From assembly GCA_002731275.1 (NCBI GenBank), contig PCBK01000030.1, forward strand, positions 36,609-100,608: a DNA stretch of 64,000 nt, in the 5' to 3' direction. Both the position numbers and the translations under genes were made by a program. The stretch comes from Deltaproteobacteria bacterium (GTDB lineage Bacteria; Myxococcota_C; UBA6777). Within the stretch, counting starts at the first letter, position 1. Every line of letters starts with the position of its first letter. The notes under the pieces were generated by a model that was not told where the DNA came from, made no database searches, and saw only the letters and a list, made by a program, of their open reading frames with translations. This document shows, in pieces, positions 35,948 to 45,572 of the stretch.

Positions 35948-37930
35948 ATGAAGATACTTCCATATGGATTTGGAATATCCGTTGCCCTCTACGCCCTGTC
36001 TCTACTCCATTGTGCCGGACAGATTGTCCCTGCAGAGCAATATCACGACGCCTCTGTACAACAAGACACGATCACCCAAGACATCATCCCTCAAGACACC
36101 ACACAACCGCAAGAAAAAGATGAGTCCACGCAGCGACCTGAGACATCCAACAACGAACCCAATGCCTCAGAAACCAACGACGAACCTCTCACACCAGACA
36201 CGCCGCCCCAAGACACAACACCTTCGGATGGATCATCAGGTGAAGAGTGGTCCACAGAGCGCTCCTTCGAGCCAACACAAGAAGCCAACAACGAACCCCC
36301 CACACCGGACACACAAGAACCTTCCACCCCCGACACGACGCTCCCACCTGAACGTATCACATGCCCAAAGGCTCGCACAGAGTGTGGTGGTGTATGTGTC
36401 GATACAAACACAGATGACCAGCACTGTGGAGGATGCAACAAAGCCTGTAATGCACCTCTCTCTTGTGTACAAGGAGGCTGCAAGCGCACTTCGAAATTGT
36501 GGGGCAAAGCAGGTGAACACTTCACACCTGCGGACAGGTTCTTCGACTGGTCCTACGCCGGCTATGCATACGGCGAAGCTCCCCTCCCGACGAAGAAGCC
36601 AGACAAAAAAATCACCGACTTTGGTGCTGTGGCAAATGACAACAAAGACGACACTAGCGCGTTTGAGAAGGCCATTCAAGCTCTTGGAGGCAAAGGTGGT
36701 ACGATCCGTGTGCCGGCAGGAACGTTTATCTTGCAAAAACGGTTACGCCTCCCCTCCCACACAGTCCTTCAAGGCAAAGGTTCCAACAAGACCATCCTCT
36801 CGGTCCCCAAAAGCCTGACTGATGTTTACGGAAACAAGGGACTCAGTGGAGGTGGTACGTCCTCGTACGCCTTCTCTGGTGGATTCATCGAAGTACGTGG
36901 TTCTTCCCCTGTGCGTTCGAGCAATCTCCTCGCGAAAGTTGTAAGCAACGCCAAACAAGGGAGCAAGCAACTCAAAGTCGATGATGCGAGCAAATTCAAG
37001 GCAAAACAATGGGTGTTACTCATCCAAACAGACACAAAAGGCAGCTTGATCGACGCCCTTCACAGTCAATTGATGAAGGGAGGGACAGACAACGTTGGTG
37101 ATCGCTGGAGTTTCCCCAATCGCGTCGTCTCCATCCAAGGAAACAACATCACCTTCGAGCGCCCCCTCCCTCTTGACATCAAGACCACGTGGAAACCCAC
37201 TTTTTACACTTTTTCAGGTATGGCAACGCAAGTGGGCATCGAAGGCATGACCATTCGCTTTCCCAAAACCAAATACCCCGGACACTTCAAAGAAAAAGGA
37301 TACAACGCGATCGACTTCAGCAAAGTGTATCAATGCTGGGTCCGTGACGTCAAAATCGAACACGCCGACTATGGCGTCAACTTCCGCGAGAGCTACCACT
37401 CCACAGCGACAGGTGTGACCATTCGTTCGTCCCGACCCTCTAGTAGTTTACATGGACACCACGCGATCAGTATTGGCCACGGCGGAGGCAACTTGATCAT
37501 CAACTTCGATATTGGCGCGACCCTCGTCCACGATATTACGGTCGAATGGTATACAACAGGTAACGTCATCACAAAAGGAAAGGGCAAGAACCTGCGGATG
37601 GATCATCACAGAGCCGCCCCCTTCAGGACACTCTGGACAGAGGTTGACTTGGGTACAGGAAAAAATGCATTTACAAGCGGTGGGCGAAAAGACAGGGGGC
37701 CACATACAGCCTCTTACTCGACGTTCTGGAACCTCAAGGCCAGCAGCACAGTCTCCCTCCCCTCTAATGAATACGGATCGCAGATGACATTTATTGGGTT
37801 TCCAACAAGCGCGAGCAAGCCTCCCTCCAAATACGACTGGTGGCTTGAAGCGATCAAACCCTCTCAGCTCGGTCCAAAGAACCTCTGGGAAGCCATGTTG
37901 CTACGACGTATCGGACGCACCTCCCCCTGA
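35948..37930 (+). CDS. Lipoprotein with pectate-lyase-superfamily (right-handed beta-helix) domain
   Basis: A 660-residue protein with CGGAG ahead of the ATG and a lipobox LLHC (Cys22). A long Thr/Gln/Asp/Pro-rich linker (25-135) follows. A Cys-rich module lies at about 138-178 (CPKARTECGGVCVDTNTDDQHCGGC) of the kind repeated in myxobacterial surface proteins. From about residue 215 the KITDFGAVANDNKDDTSAF ... GGTIRVPAGTF signature marks the pectate_lyase_3 fold, with beta-helix rungs to the C-terminus (YGVNFRESYHSTATGVTIRS; HHAISIGHGGGNLII). These proteins bind or cleave polysaccharides at the cell surface. Catalytic residues cannot be assigned with confidence. It is convergent with the DoxX gene. 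Confidence 0.85.
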   Translation: MKILPYGFGISVALYALSLLHCAGQIVPAEQYHDASVQQDTITQDIIPQDTTQPQEKDESTQRPETSNNEPNASETNDEPLTPDTPPQDTTPSDGSSGEEWSTERSFEPTQEANNEPPTPDTQEPSTPDTTLPPERITCPKARTECGGVCVDTNTDDQHCGGCNKACNAPLSCVQGGCKRTSKLWGKAGEHFTPADRFFDWSYAGYAYGEAPLPTKKPDKKITDFGAVANDNKDDTSAFEKAIQALGGKGGTIRVPAGTFILQKRLRLPSHTVLQGKGSNKTILSVPKSLTDVYGNKGLSGGGTSSYAFSGGFIEVRGSSPVRSSNLLAKVVSNAKQGSKQLKVDDASKFKAKQWVLLIQTDTKGSLIDALHSQLMKGGTDNVGDRWSFPNRVVSIQGNNITFERPLPLDIKTTWKPTFYTFSGMATQVGIEGMTIRFPKTKYPGHFKEKGYNAIDFSKVYQCWVRDVKIEHADYGVNFRESYHSTATGVTIRSSRPSSSLHGHHAISIGHGGGNLIINFDIGATLVHDITVEWYTTGNVITKGKGKNLRMDHHRAAPFRTLWTEVDLGTGKNAFTSGGRKDRGPHTASYSTFWNLKASSTVSLPSNEYGSQMTFIGFPTSASKPPSKYDWWLEAIKPSQLGPKNLWEAMLLRRIGRTSP

Positions 37931-37945
37931 TGTCCCCGACTCCAC

Positions 37946-38377
37946 CTACTTTCTGTTAAACCACCCATCGAGTGAATAACGACCTGCCCCTGTAAAGACC
38001 AACGTCAAAAAGGGGATCGCATAGAGGAGCGCAAACTCCTTCTTCTTCCAGGGATCACCACCGTGAATCACGAAAGCCGCGACCAACATCGTGATCAACA
38101 ATGGGACCGCCGCAGCTCGCGTAAACAAGCCCAAGATGATCAGCAGCGAACACGCGACCTCCGAAAAGATCGCCAAAGACAGCGCAAATGAGCTTCCCAA
38201 ACCGATGGGATCTGGAAACTTGCTGGACAACACGCCAAACTTCATAAGTTTGCCAAAACCGTGCGAAATCAGCATGAATCCGCCCAAAAAGACGCGTAAA
38301 AATAACAAACCAATCCCTGTGAGCATGGGTTTCATCGCTTCTGGGATAAATTTTTCACCAAATGATAGTAGATTCAT
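37946..38377 (-). CDS. DoxX family membrane protein
   Basis: A 143-residue inner-membrane protein with four predicted helices and the DoxX patterns LLFLRVFLGGFMLISHGFGKL near the start and FSEVACSLLIILGLFTRAAAVPLLITMLVA in the middle. The start at ATG 38377-38375 is set by AGGAGAG seven bases upstream; the longer frame to 38539 has no such site. DoxX-type proteins are linked to quinone or thiosulfate oxidation, but most, like this one, have no proven role. Confidence 0.88.
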   Translation of the reverse strand: MNLLSFGEKFIPEAMKPMLTGIGLLFLRVFLGGFMLISHGFGKLMKFGVLSSKFPDPIGLGSSFALSLAIFSEVACSLLIILGLFTRAAAVPLLITMLVAAFVIHGGDPWKKKEFALLYAIPFLTLVFTGAGRYSLDGWFNRK

Positions 38378-38504
38378 ATTCTCTCCTGTTGTGTGCGGGA
38401 TCACAAAAATACAATGCTCCCCAAGATGGGAACGCCACACAGGAAAACAAAGTCCCTCCAACACGAAAGTCACGTACACCCCACTCATACAAACCAAAAA
38501 ACAT

Positions 38505-39572
38505 TCACGACTGCTTTGGCCTCGCGCGACTCCCTCCACGAATCCCTCGTAGCGCCTGCCTTGTCGAAGCGTTCAAGTAGAGATCATCGCGCGCTCCTGC
38601 CTGCCAGTGCCGATACCCAGCGCACGCGATCATCGCCCCATTGTCCGTACAATACTGACGTGAAGGCAAAGAGACAGACAACCCTTCTTTTTGTGCGCCC
38701 TCCGCAAACACCTCGCGTAGACGACTGTTGGCCGCGACACCGCCAATCACAGCGATCGTATCGAGACCTTCTTGCTTTGCCGCGCGCAACGACTTGCGCC
38801 ATAAGACCTCGACGATCGCCTCCTGAAAAGACGCACACAGATCCGCGAGTAATTCCCCTTCTGGCGGTGTATCAAGACAATCAAGGGATTCGAGGGTCTG
38901 CCGAAAGGACGTCTTGAGACCACTGAAACTAAAATCCAATCCCTTGTGCAACATCGGTCTTGGAAACGCGTACGCTTCCTTGTTTCCGCTTTTGGCGTGT
39001 CTGTCGATCTTGGGTCCACCGAGATAAGGTAACGCCATCATCTTGGCAGCCTTCTCGAACGCCTCTCCAGCCGCATCATCGTGTGTCGCTCCCAAGAGTT
39101 GAACATCACAGTGATCATCAATACGGTACAAGCAGGTGTGACCACCAGAGACCAACAACCCAATAAACGGGAAGCGCTCAGGCGCACCTTCCTCAAGAAA
39201 GATCGACTCGATATGACCTTCCAAGTGATTGACTCCGACCAGATCGCAACCCCAAACGTACGCGAGAGACTTCGCGAGCTGCACACCAATCAACAACGCC
39301 CCGATCAACCCCGGTCCTTTTGTCACCGCGATCACGTCGATCTCTGTTCCTCGCTTGCCCGCCCGATGTAGCGCCTCTTCGACGACCGGGATCATGTTTT
39401 GAAGATGCGCTCTCGTCGCCAGCTCTGGCACAACTCCACCGTAACGTTCGTGAAGCTCAAACTGGCTGGAGACGACATTCGCATGCACCTCCACACGCCC
39501 CTCTTCTGTCACATGAAGAACCGCAATACCCGTGTCATCACAAGAACTCTCAATCCCCAAAATCCAGGTCAT
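38505..39572 (-). CDS. tsaD: tRNA N6-adenosine threonylcarbamoyltransferase TsaD
   Basis: A 355-residue enzyme that, with TsaB/TsaE, transfers threonylcarbamoyl to A37 of ANN-decoding tRNAs. The N-terminus ILGIESSCDDTGIAV, the metal-binding HLEGH (in GVNHLEGHIES), LLVSGGHT and the late GGVAANSRLR are all present. The chosen ATG (39572-39570) follows GGAAGAGAG and gives the standard length; the longer frame to 39701 adds an unrelated tail. It is divergent from rlmN across a 196-base gap rich in inverted repeats. It is essential or nearly so in most bacteria. Confidence 0.96.
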   Translation of the reverse strand: MTWILGIESSCDDTGIAVLHVTEEGRVEVHANVVSSQFELHERYGGVVPELATRAHLQNMIPVVEEALHRAGKRGTEIDVIAVTKGPGLIGALLIGVQLAKSLAYVWGCDLVGVNHLEGHIESIFLEEGAPERFPFIGLLVSGGHTCLYRIDDHCDVQLLGATHDDAAGEAFEKAAKMMALPYLGGPKIDRHAKSGNKEAYAFPRPMLHKGLDFSFSGLKTSFRQTLESLDCLDTPPEGELLADLCASFQEAIVEVLWRKSLRAAKQEGLDTIAVIGGVAANSRLREVFAEGAQKEGLSVSLPSRQYCTDNGAMIACAGYRHWQAGARDDLYLNASTRQALRGIRGGSRARPKQS

Positions 39573-39605
39573 CTCTCTTCCTTTTTCCAGTATACTTCTT
39601 TCTTG

Positions 39606-39625
39606 TACAGGTCTTATCACCTGTA
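39606..39625. promoter_or_regulatory. Inverted repeat TACAGG-N8-CCTGTA between tsaD and rlmN
   Basis: TACAGG (39606-39611) and CCTGTA (39620-39625) are perfect arms around eight bases. The site sits 34 bases upstream of the tsaD start and shares the CAGG/CCTG half-sites with the palindrome at 39660-39674. It could serve the tsaD side as an operator. Confidence 0.4.
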
Positions 39626-39649
39626 TCCCAACGAGTATGGTTTGGGCGC

Positions 39650-39679
39650 TTGATTTGTCAACAGGTTTCCTGTTATCTT
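39650..39679 (+). promoter_or_regulatory. Probable rlmN promoter with palindrome AACAGGTTTCCTGTT in the spacer
   Basis: TTGATT (39650-39655), a 17-base spacer and TTATCT (39673-39678... in line with the spacer 39656-39672) form the promoter. The perfect 15-base inverted repeat AACAGG-TTT-CCTGTT (39660-39674) fills the spacer and touches the -10. It shares AACAG-N5-CTGTT with the mscS promoter palindrome at 14426-14440. Confidence 0.45.
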
Positions 39680-39699
39680 CCCACACGCATAGACAACAC

Positions 39700-39727
39700 A
39701 TAAGTCTTTATTTTACAAAAGACTTAT
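39700..39727 (+). promoter_or_regulatory. Perfect 10-bp inverted repeat in the rlmN leader
   Basis: ATAAGTCTTT (39700-39709) and AAAGACTTAT (39718-39727) are exact complements around ATTTTACA. The hairpin lies between the predicted promoter and the ribosome-binding site of rlmN. It is AT-rich, so it may act as a DNA operator rather than as an RNA structure. Confidence 0.45.
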
Positions 39728-39768
39728 CGAAAACACACTCGTAAAAAGATCTACAATGGAGAGAAGAC

Positions 39769-40989
39769 TTGTCTTACCTGCAATCATATACACGAGACGA
39801 ATTGGCGACGCTCCTCATGCCCGTCTGTCGCAAGGCTGCCCTCAAACGCCGAAAACACGCAACAGAGGAAGTGCGCGAGGCCTACGCGCAGAAAAAATCA
39901 CACTACCACGCCAAACAGATCTTTTCCCTCCACTACCAACAGCATATCCACTCTTGGGACGAGATGACCGACCTCTCCAAAGCGATGAGGGAGTGGCTCA
40001 AACAACACGTTCAGATCTTCTCGCTCGACACATTGACTGAACAACGCTCTGAAGACGGCACCATGAAGTTTTTGTGGCAGCTACCGGACAAAAAGACGGT
40101 CGAGAGTGTGATCATCCCAGCAACAGGAAATGATGCCCATATCACAGAGGAAGGAAATCAGTTCAGAGGCACCAAAAATGAAGCCGCACTTAAGCCGGAC
40201 AATTGGGATCGTATGACGATCTGCATCTCCAGTCAGGTAGGCTGCGCGATGGCTTGCAAGTTCTGCTTGACAGGTGTGCAGGGATTTGACCGACAACTCG
40301 AAGTCCACGAGATCGTCACGCAGGTCGCGCAGCTCGCCAGAACATATCCTCTCAGCAATATCGTGTTTATGGGGATGGGTGAACCTCTTCACAACCCAGA
40401 TGCGGTGATCAAAGCCTGCAAAATCTTCCGCGATGACGCTGGATTGAGTTTCTCACGTCGCAGAGTCACAGTCAGCACGAGCGGACTCGTCCCACAAATT
40501 GACCGCCTACGCGAAGAGACAGATGTCACCCTCGCCATATCGCTCAGCGGAACACACGACCCACAGCGCGAAGAGATCATGCCGGTCAACAAAAAATGGC
40601 CTCTCAACGAGCTTCTCGACGCCTGCCGACGTTTTCAAGGGAACGGCAAGGTGTGGATAACGTTTGAGTATGTCATGCTCAAAGATGTCAATGATACTCT
40701 CGAAGACGCGGCGCGTCTAGCCGACATCCTCGAAGGGATACGTGCCAAAGTCAACCTGATCCCCTTTAACCCCTTTCCGGGCTCGATATATGATCGAAGT
40801 GATCCTGAGCAGGTCCAGCGCTTTAAAAATGCGTTGATCGAGAAAGGCGTGTTTACCTCCGTCCGCATCTCACGAGGTCAGGATATCTTTGCCGCATGCG
40901 GACAATTACGCAGCGCCTTTGGTACCGCTCGTGGGACGGAAAAGCATGCTCCAAGCCTACAATCACCGCCACAACAAAAAAATCACTGA
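39769..40989 (+). CDS. rlmN: Dual-specificity RNA methyltransferase RlmN (23S rRNA A2503 / tRNA A37 C2)
   Basis: A 406-residue radical-SAM enzyme. The CxxxCxxC cluster motif is CAMACKFC (about residues 155-162), followed by LTG; GMGEP and the late SRGQDIFAACGQL with the catalytic Cys are conserved. It methylates C2 of A2503 in 23S rRNA and A37 in some tRNAs. The start is TTG 39769, backed by GGAGAG; an ATG at 39756 is out of frame. The N-terminal accessory domain (EVREAYAQKKSHYHAKQIFSLHY) is intact. The last ~25 residues are a non-conserved Gln/His tail. Confidence 0.95.
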   Translation: MSYLQSYTRDELATLLMPVCRKAALKRRKHATEEVREAYAQKKSHYHAKQIFSLHYQQHIHSWDEMTDLSKAMREWLKQHVQIFSLDTLTEQRSEDGTMKFLWQLPDKKTVESVIIPATGNDAHITEEGNQFRGTKNEAALKPDNWDRMTICISSQVGCAMACKFCLTGVQGFDRQLEVHEIVTQVAQLARTYPLSNIVFMGMGEPLHNPDAVIKACKIFRDDAGLSFSRRRVTVSTSGLVPQIDRLREETDVTLAISLSGTHDPQREEIMPVNKKWPLNELLDACRRFQGNGKVWITFEYVMLKDVNDTLEDAARLADILEGIRAKVNLIPFNPFPGSIYDRSDPEQVQRFKNALIEKGVFTSVRISRGQDIFAACGQLRSAFGTARGTEKHAPSLQSPPQQKNH

Positions 40990-41067
40990 GCCCCCAAGCT
41001 CCGTGCTCTCATCCGTGACGAATCCCACACCAACATCCATCCCCTCCTCAGCTTCAACGAGCTCCCC

Positions 41068-42534
41068 TCAAGGACACCCTTTCGCTGAGCGCTTCACGAA
41101 CCCAAAGCGGATATGCCTGATCCTGTGTGAGGCCACATAGTCGCTCTTCGCGAGCTCCTGCCAGTTGACACCATCTGTCGAGCGATAAAAACTTTGCTTG
41201 CTGTACCAGTTGTTCCAGCCACCTCTGACAGCGACATATGTGCCTGTTTTGTCACTACGAGATATCGCCCCAAGCTGGACACGCCCTGTCCCACCGACGA
41301 GTTTGAGAGGTGTCATCGTCCAGGTCTTACCTTTGGGGCTGCTGTAGCGTTTATTGGTCAGCCAAAAGTGAAACGCTTTGCCATCCCAGATCGGCTTGGA
41401 GGCCGGCGCATCAGGCACAGTGACCTTCTTGAAGGTCTTGCCTGCGTCCGTTGAATAACAGACGCTTTTGTTGCGACTCACGACGACGATCACGCCACCT
41501 CCGCCTGCGATGCCGAGCACTCCGCTCGCACACGTACGTTCGAGATTGGTGGGACGTGTCCACGTCTTTCCTTTGTCCGCGCTGATCAAGATATCCCTCT
41601 TGGTCCCGCTCTCACCGGTGATCACAAAGCGACCGTTCGCTCCACCAACTTTGACAAAGGCAAAGGAACGCACATTCCAGACAGTCCCTGTGGGGTCCTT
41701 CAGGTCAGCTTTGGCCCCATCAGTCCAGGTCTTTCCACCATCGTCAGAGATCTTGGGCGTTCGTCCACCAGTGATGATACGTCCAGCACCAAAGTCGATC
41801 CCACCGTACGATGAATCCTTGATCACAGTATCCCATTTGACACCATCTTGTGAACGACGAACAGACCCCGGCGGGCCCCATCCCCACGTCCCAACAAACC
41901 ACCCATTACCATATGTCATTCCCATCGGAGCGCCTGGATGGTGGTCACAATCACAAGGATCTTTGGTCTTGCATTGACCAGCCTGCATAAATTGACATGA
42001 GAGCGCATAACATTCGACCTTCGCCTTCTTTCCACAAACAGCGGCGTCTCCTTCAAGCTCCCATGAACGGTTGGCCTTCCAGGTCTTACCGTCATCACAG
42101 GAGATCATCGTGCGACCAATATCCCCTTGGGCCACAAACACAGGAACAGGTGCAGGTGGTGCAGTGTCCGGAGGGGTTGCCTCTTTGAGCGGCTCCGGTG
42201 TCGGCTCTGGGATCGGCTCTGTCGCTTTCTCAATAGACACACCCTCAGGTTCAGGGGTCACGCTGGCGTCCTGTGTCGGTTCAGGTACATCATCATGTGT
42301 GTCTTCCTTGACGCTGCCTGCGTCTTTTTGTTCGGGAGTGCTCTGTGTATCGCCGACAGATGGGTCATCTTTGGTTACAGAGTCTTGTCGCACAAGCGTA
42401 TCGCGGACAAATGAATCGGAAGTGTGTGTATCACGTTGGCCAGCATCTTGTGTTGTTTGTTGGTTGTCACCACAGTTGCCAAACAAAAGCACAGCACAAA
42501 AAAGGCAGAACAACGAAAGTGAATGTCTAAACAC
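41068..42534 (-). CDS. Lipoprotein with BNR/Asp-box (sialidase-type) propeller
   Basis: A 488-residue protein. The GTG at 42534-42532 is chosen because AAGGAG lies seven bases upstream; an in-frame TTG at 42558 would put this site inside the gene. The signal peptide ends in the lipobox FGNC (Cys21). A Thr/Asp/Pro/Glu-rich linker runs to about 140. Seven Asp-box turns follow: DDGKTW, SQDGVKW, SDDGGKTW, SADKGKTW, STDAGKTF, SPKGKTW and STDGVNW, which fits a six- or seven-bladed propeller. A Cys-rich insertion (CDCDHHPG) lies between the first two blades. Asp-box propellers occur in sialidases and in many non-enzymatic surface proteins; catalytic sialidase residues were not evident. Confidence 0.84.
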   Translation of the reverse strand: MFRHSLSLFCLFCAVLLFGNCGDNQQTTQDAGQRDTHTSDSFVRDTLVRQDSVTKDDPSVGDTQSTPEQKDAGSVKEDTHDDVPEPTQDASVTPEPEGVSIEKATEPIPEPTPEPLKEATPPDTAPPAPVPVFVAQGDIGRTMISCDDGKTWKANRSWELEGDAAVCGKKAKVECYALSCQFMQAGQCKTKDPCDCDHHPGAPMGMTYGNGWFVGTWGWGPPGSVRRSQDGVKWDTVIKDSSYGGIDFGAGRIITGGRTPKISDDGGKTWTDGAKADLKDPTGTVWNVRSFAFVKVGGANGRFVITGESGTKRDILISADKGKTWTRPTNLERTCASGVLGIAGGGGVIVVVSRNKSVCYSTDAGKTFKKVTVPDAPASKPIWDGKAFHFWLTNKRYSSPKGKTWTMTPLKLVGGTGRVQLGAISRSDKTGTYVAVRGGWNNWYSKQSFYRSTDGVNWQELAKSDYVASHRIRHIRFGFVKRSAKGCP

Positions 42535-42854
42535 AGTACAACTCCTTGTTGTAGGCAAGATGAAGATGGACTCGTTTTTTCACTGTAACCCGGGAGATAC
42601 GAACTGTACAAGATACAAAACACGCAAAGGATGAAACCCCCGACCAATCAGTCCTCTCACATCACAAAGAATTCTCTCTCAAAGAAACTCGTCAAAGAGT
42701 TGCTTTTCTTGATATAGTTTACCAGGGAGCATCGATACAAACAGAGCTCTAGGACTTTTTCTTGGAAGGAATGTTATGCTGATCCAGCAGTAAAAGCGAG
42801 ACTTTCTCGAAGACTCCTCATCTCAACAACAAAGCAAATCGCTTGTTTTTTGCA
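42535..42854. other. 320-base divergent gap, no gene seen
   Basis: The gap separates the BNR lipoprotein and the histidine kinase. It has several AT-rich stretches and short inverted repeats (for example AACTC/GAGTT near 42686-42701), but no promoter on either strand that I would defend and no plausible small gene. Confidence 0.4.
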
Positions 42855-45572
42855 ATGAGTGTTCCACATGTACGAGGTAAAGGGCAGCAACAACGACAGG
42901 ACAAACAGCCTGGGTTCTCTCAACAAGGAAGAAAAAGGAAGGCGAAAAAAGTGAATTTGTTTACATGGGTCGAACGTTGGGTTCCAGAAGAGATCGGTAA
43001 AGATGATCCTATCGTAAAAAGGCGAGCTGTCTTCACACTCGAATTGGCCTTTTTGATGAGCAGTCTATCCCTTGCCTTGATTCCTGTCGTCTTGCCTGGA
43101 AAGCTCTACTTCACAGCCTTCATGTTGGTAGTGACAGCGTTGGGTGCAGGAGCAACCTTCTTGCTCATGCATCACACACACTCACTTGACTGGTCCGTCC
43201 GTTGGCTGCTCTTTTTCTACGCGGCCTCAGTCTTCACCAACACAGTCGTCTTCGGTCCGAGTATCCCCGCGATCGCATCGATGTTTATTCATCCCATGAT
43301 GGCTGTCTTACTCTCCCACCGTATCTCCAAAACCTTTTGGGGGTTTGTCTATGTAAGCTATGCCATCGTCGTCCACATTCCCGGCTTACAACTCTACCAC
43401 CCTAACAAAACAGTCGATCCCGTCACTGAGCAGATCATGCTCGGTATAAGCTTGGGGATCGTATTTATCGCATCTTTGATGCTCATCGCGTTGTACGAAA
43501 GTGAAAAACAGATCAACGAAGAGATCATCAAAAAGGGACACACAGCTCTGCAAAAAAGAGAGCGACAGCTCAAAACTGTTCTGTCACACGCCCCTGTGGC
43601 GCTTTGGGTCTGTAACCAAGACGGCGACGTAGAGCTTGCGGAGGGTCGTAACCTCAATCTCCTACAAAAGACACAGCTCACACCACAAGATGAGACTCCT
43701 TCGCTACTTCCAGAGCTCATAGAAGGACTTTCGCAAGCGCTCGAAGGCAAAACGCAACAAAGCCACTTGGAACATAAAGGACGGTACTTTGACGTCCACT
43801 ATGCGCCCTTCACAGACGAAGAGAACAAGACCTCACAGGGTGCGCTCATCGCGGCCATCGACATCACAGAACACCATGAGGTCGAGCGCGTTCAAAAGCT
43901 CAACAAAGAACTCGAAAAAGCTCGCGACCTCGAACGTAGCGCCAGCAAGGCCAAGAGCGAGTTTTTGGCCAACATGAGCCATGAGCTACGCACCCCCCTC
44001 AACGCAATCATTGGATACTCCGAAATGATCGCGGAAGATATCGATCCCGCTGAGAGTATGGAGCTGCATGACGATCTCAATCGCATCCAAACCTCCGGCA
44101 AACACCTGCTCAGCTTGATCAATGATCTGCTTGACCTCTCCAAAATCGAAGCCGGACGTGTCGAACTCTACCCCGAAGCCTTTACGCTCACACCCTTCCT
44201 AGAATCCCTACTCACAACGGTCACTCCGCTGTGTCTGCAAAACGCCAACACCCTCTCCTCTCTCTACCGCATCCCACAAGATGCCACCATTATCACGGAC
44301 CAAACGAAGTTTCGTCAGATCTTGTACAACCTCCTCTCCAACGCCTGCAAGTTTACCAAGCAAGGCAAGATCACCCTCACAGTCGAACAAGATCCACTTG
44401 GTGATGGTTATATTTTCCAGGTCACGGACACTGGGATCGGTATGAGTCCGGCGCAATTGAATAAGATCTTCAAGGCATTTATGCAAGCGGACGCTTCGAT
44501 TACACGTCGATATGGAGGGACAGGTCTTGGTTTGACACTCTCACAACGATTTACACAGCTCCTCGAAGGTGAGCTCAGTGTCGAAAGTGAAAAGGACCAA
44601 GGCACGACGTTTTCTCTACGTCTCCCCCACTCGATCAAGCAAGCGACGGCCGGCACAAAGCGCAAGAAAAAGAAACCAAAAAGCGTCAGTTTCGACCAAA
44701 TGGATGCCTCATGGCCACTCGTACTCGTCATCGACGATGATGACAACGTCCTCGATCTGTTACGACGCACCCTTAAAAAGCAAGGTTACCGCGCCATCAC
44801 GACAGCCAGCGCGCAAGAAGGGCTCTCACTCGTCGACACGCATAAACCCGACATCATTACCCTCGATATCGCCATGCCTGGAATGGATGGTTGGGGTTTT
44901 CTCAACGCGCTCAAGAGCAACGAAGAGACACGACACATTCCTGTCCTCGTCATCAGCATTACAGACGATGTCGAGAGGGCCTTCGCGCTCGGTGCCGCCG
45001 AATACCTGACCAAACCCATCGATCGACGCAAGCTGCTCAAACTCATCCGCCAGTACAAAGAGATCAAAAACATCCCCCCCATCACGCTCCTGCAAGATGG
45101 ACAATCAGAGACTTCAGAGCCTCTTCAGCGCCTCAATACATATGGGTGGTCCGTCCAGACATCCGAAAACCTTCGCGCAGGATTCCAACAATTCACCAAA
45201 AAGACACCCTCGATGTTTGTCGTCGATCTCCTCGACCCCCAAGAGAAGCACTTTACAGTCCTCGACACACTCTCTCTCAAAGACAAAGACAAAGAGATCC
45301 CCATCACGCTGTTGCTTCCTGCGCAACACGACTCCCTTCAAGACGAACAGGATGAGTTGGATATACACGATCTCGCCTATTCCCTCCACCAACGCTTCAA
45401 ACAACAGCTCATCAAACAACTCCCAACAGACGAGCCTGTGTCTGGTGACTCCTTCGAATCTCTCGAATCTCTTGAATCTCTCGAGTCGATGGAAGCACTT
45501 GATCCCCCTAACAGTCTCGACTTACCCAATCCCCCCTCACTCGACGATATTGATGACGACGTCAATCACTGA
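42855..45572 (+). CDS. Membrane hybrid histidine kinase with PAS, receiver and a degenerate second receiver
   Basis: A 905-residue sensor kinase. After a basic tail come five or six membrane helices (about 55-205) and a PAS-like domain (about 220-330; LSHAPVALWVCNQDGDVE). HisKA has phospho-acceptor His376 in SHELRTPLN. The HATPase_c domain has N box NLLSNACKF, G1 DTGIGM and G2 GGTGLGL. The receiver domain (about 620-735) has acidic pocket DDDD, phospho-acceptor Asp671 (LDIAMPG) and TKPI. Residues about 740-860 look like a second receiver without a usable acidic pocket, followed by an acidic Ser/Leu tail with ESLESLES repeats. GTG 42951, with AAGGAAGG upstream, is a good alternative start. Its 3' end overlaps the opposing lipase gene by 11 bases. 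Confidence 0.88.
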   Translation: MSVPHVRGKGQQQRQDKQPGFSQQGRKRKAKKVNLFTWVERWVPEEIGKDDPIVKRRAVFTLELAFLMSSLSLALIPVVLPGKLYFTAFMLVVTALGAGATFLLMHHTHSLDWSVRWLLFFYAASVFTNTVVFGPSIPAIASMFIHPMMAVLLSHRISKTFWGFVYVSYAIVVHIPGLQLYHPNKTVDPVTEQIMLGISLGIVFIASLMLIALYESEKQINEEIIKKGHTALQKRERQLKTVLSHAPVALWVCNQDGDVELAEGRNLNLLQKTQLTPQDETPSLLPELIEGLSQALEGKTQQSHLEHKGRYFDVHYAPFTDEENKTSQGALIAAIDITEHHEVERVQKLNKELEKARDLERSASKAKSEFLANMSHELRTPLNAIIGYSEMIAEDIDPAESMELHDDLNRIQTSGKHLLSLINDLLDLSKIEAGRVELYPEAFTLTPFLESLLTTVTPLCLQNANTLSSLYRIPQDATIITDQTKFRQILYNLLSNACKFTKQGKITLTVEQDPLGDGYIFQVTDTGIGMSPAQLNKIFKAFMQADASITRRYGGTGLGLTLSQRFTQLLEGELSVESEKDQGTTFSLRLPHSIKQATAGTKRKKKKPKSVSFDQMDASWPLVLVIDDDDNVLDLLRRTLKKQGYRAITTASAQEGLSLVDTHKPDIITLDIAMPGMDGWGFLNALKSNEETRHIPVLVISITDDVERAFALGAAEYLTKPIDRRKLLKLIRQYKEIKNIPPITLLQDGQSETSEPLQRLNTYGWSVQTSENLRAGFQQFTKKTPSMFVVDLLDPQEKHFTVLDTLSLKDKDKEIPITLLLPAQHDSLQDEQDELDIHDLAYSLHQRFKQQLIKQLPTDEPVSGDSFESLESLESLESMEALDPPNSLDLPNPPSLDDIDDDVNH

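Noticed and set aside
39756-40040. ATG 39756 as the start of a gene overlapping rlmN
   Set aside because: The frame is Arg/Pro-rich without motifs. The rlmN frame starts at TTG 39769 with a good ribosome-binding site.
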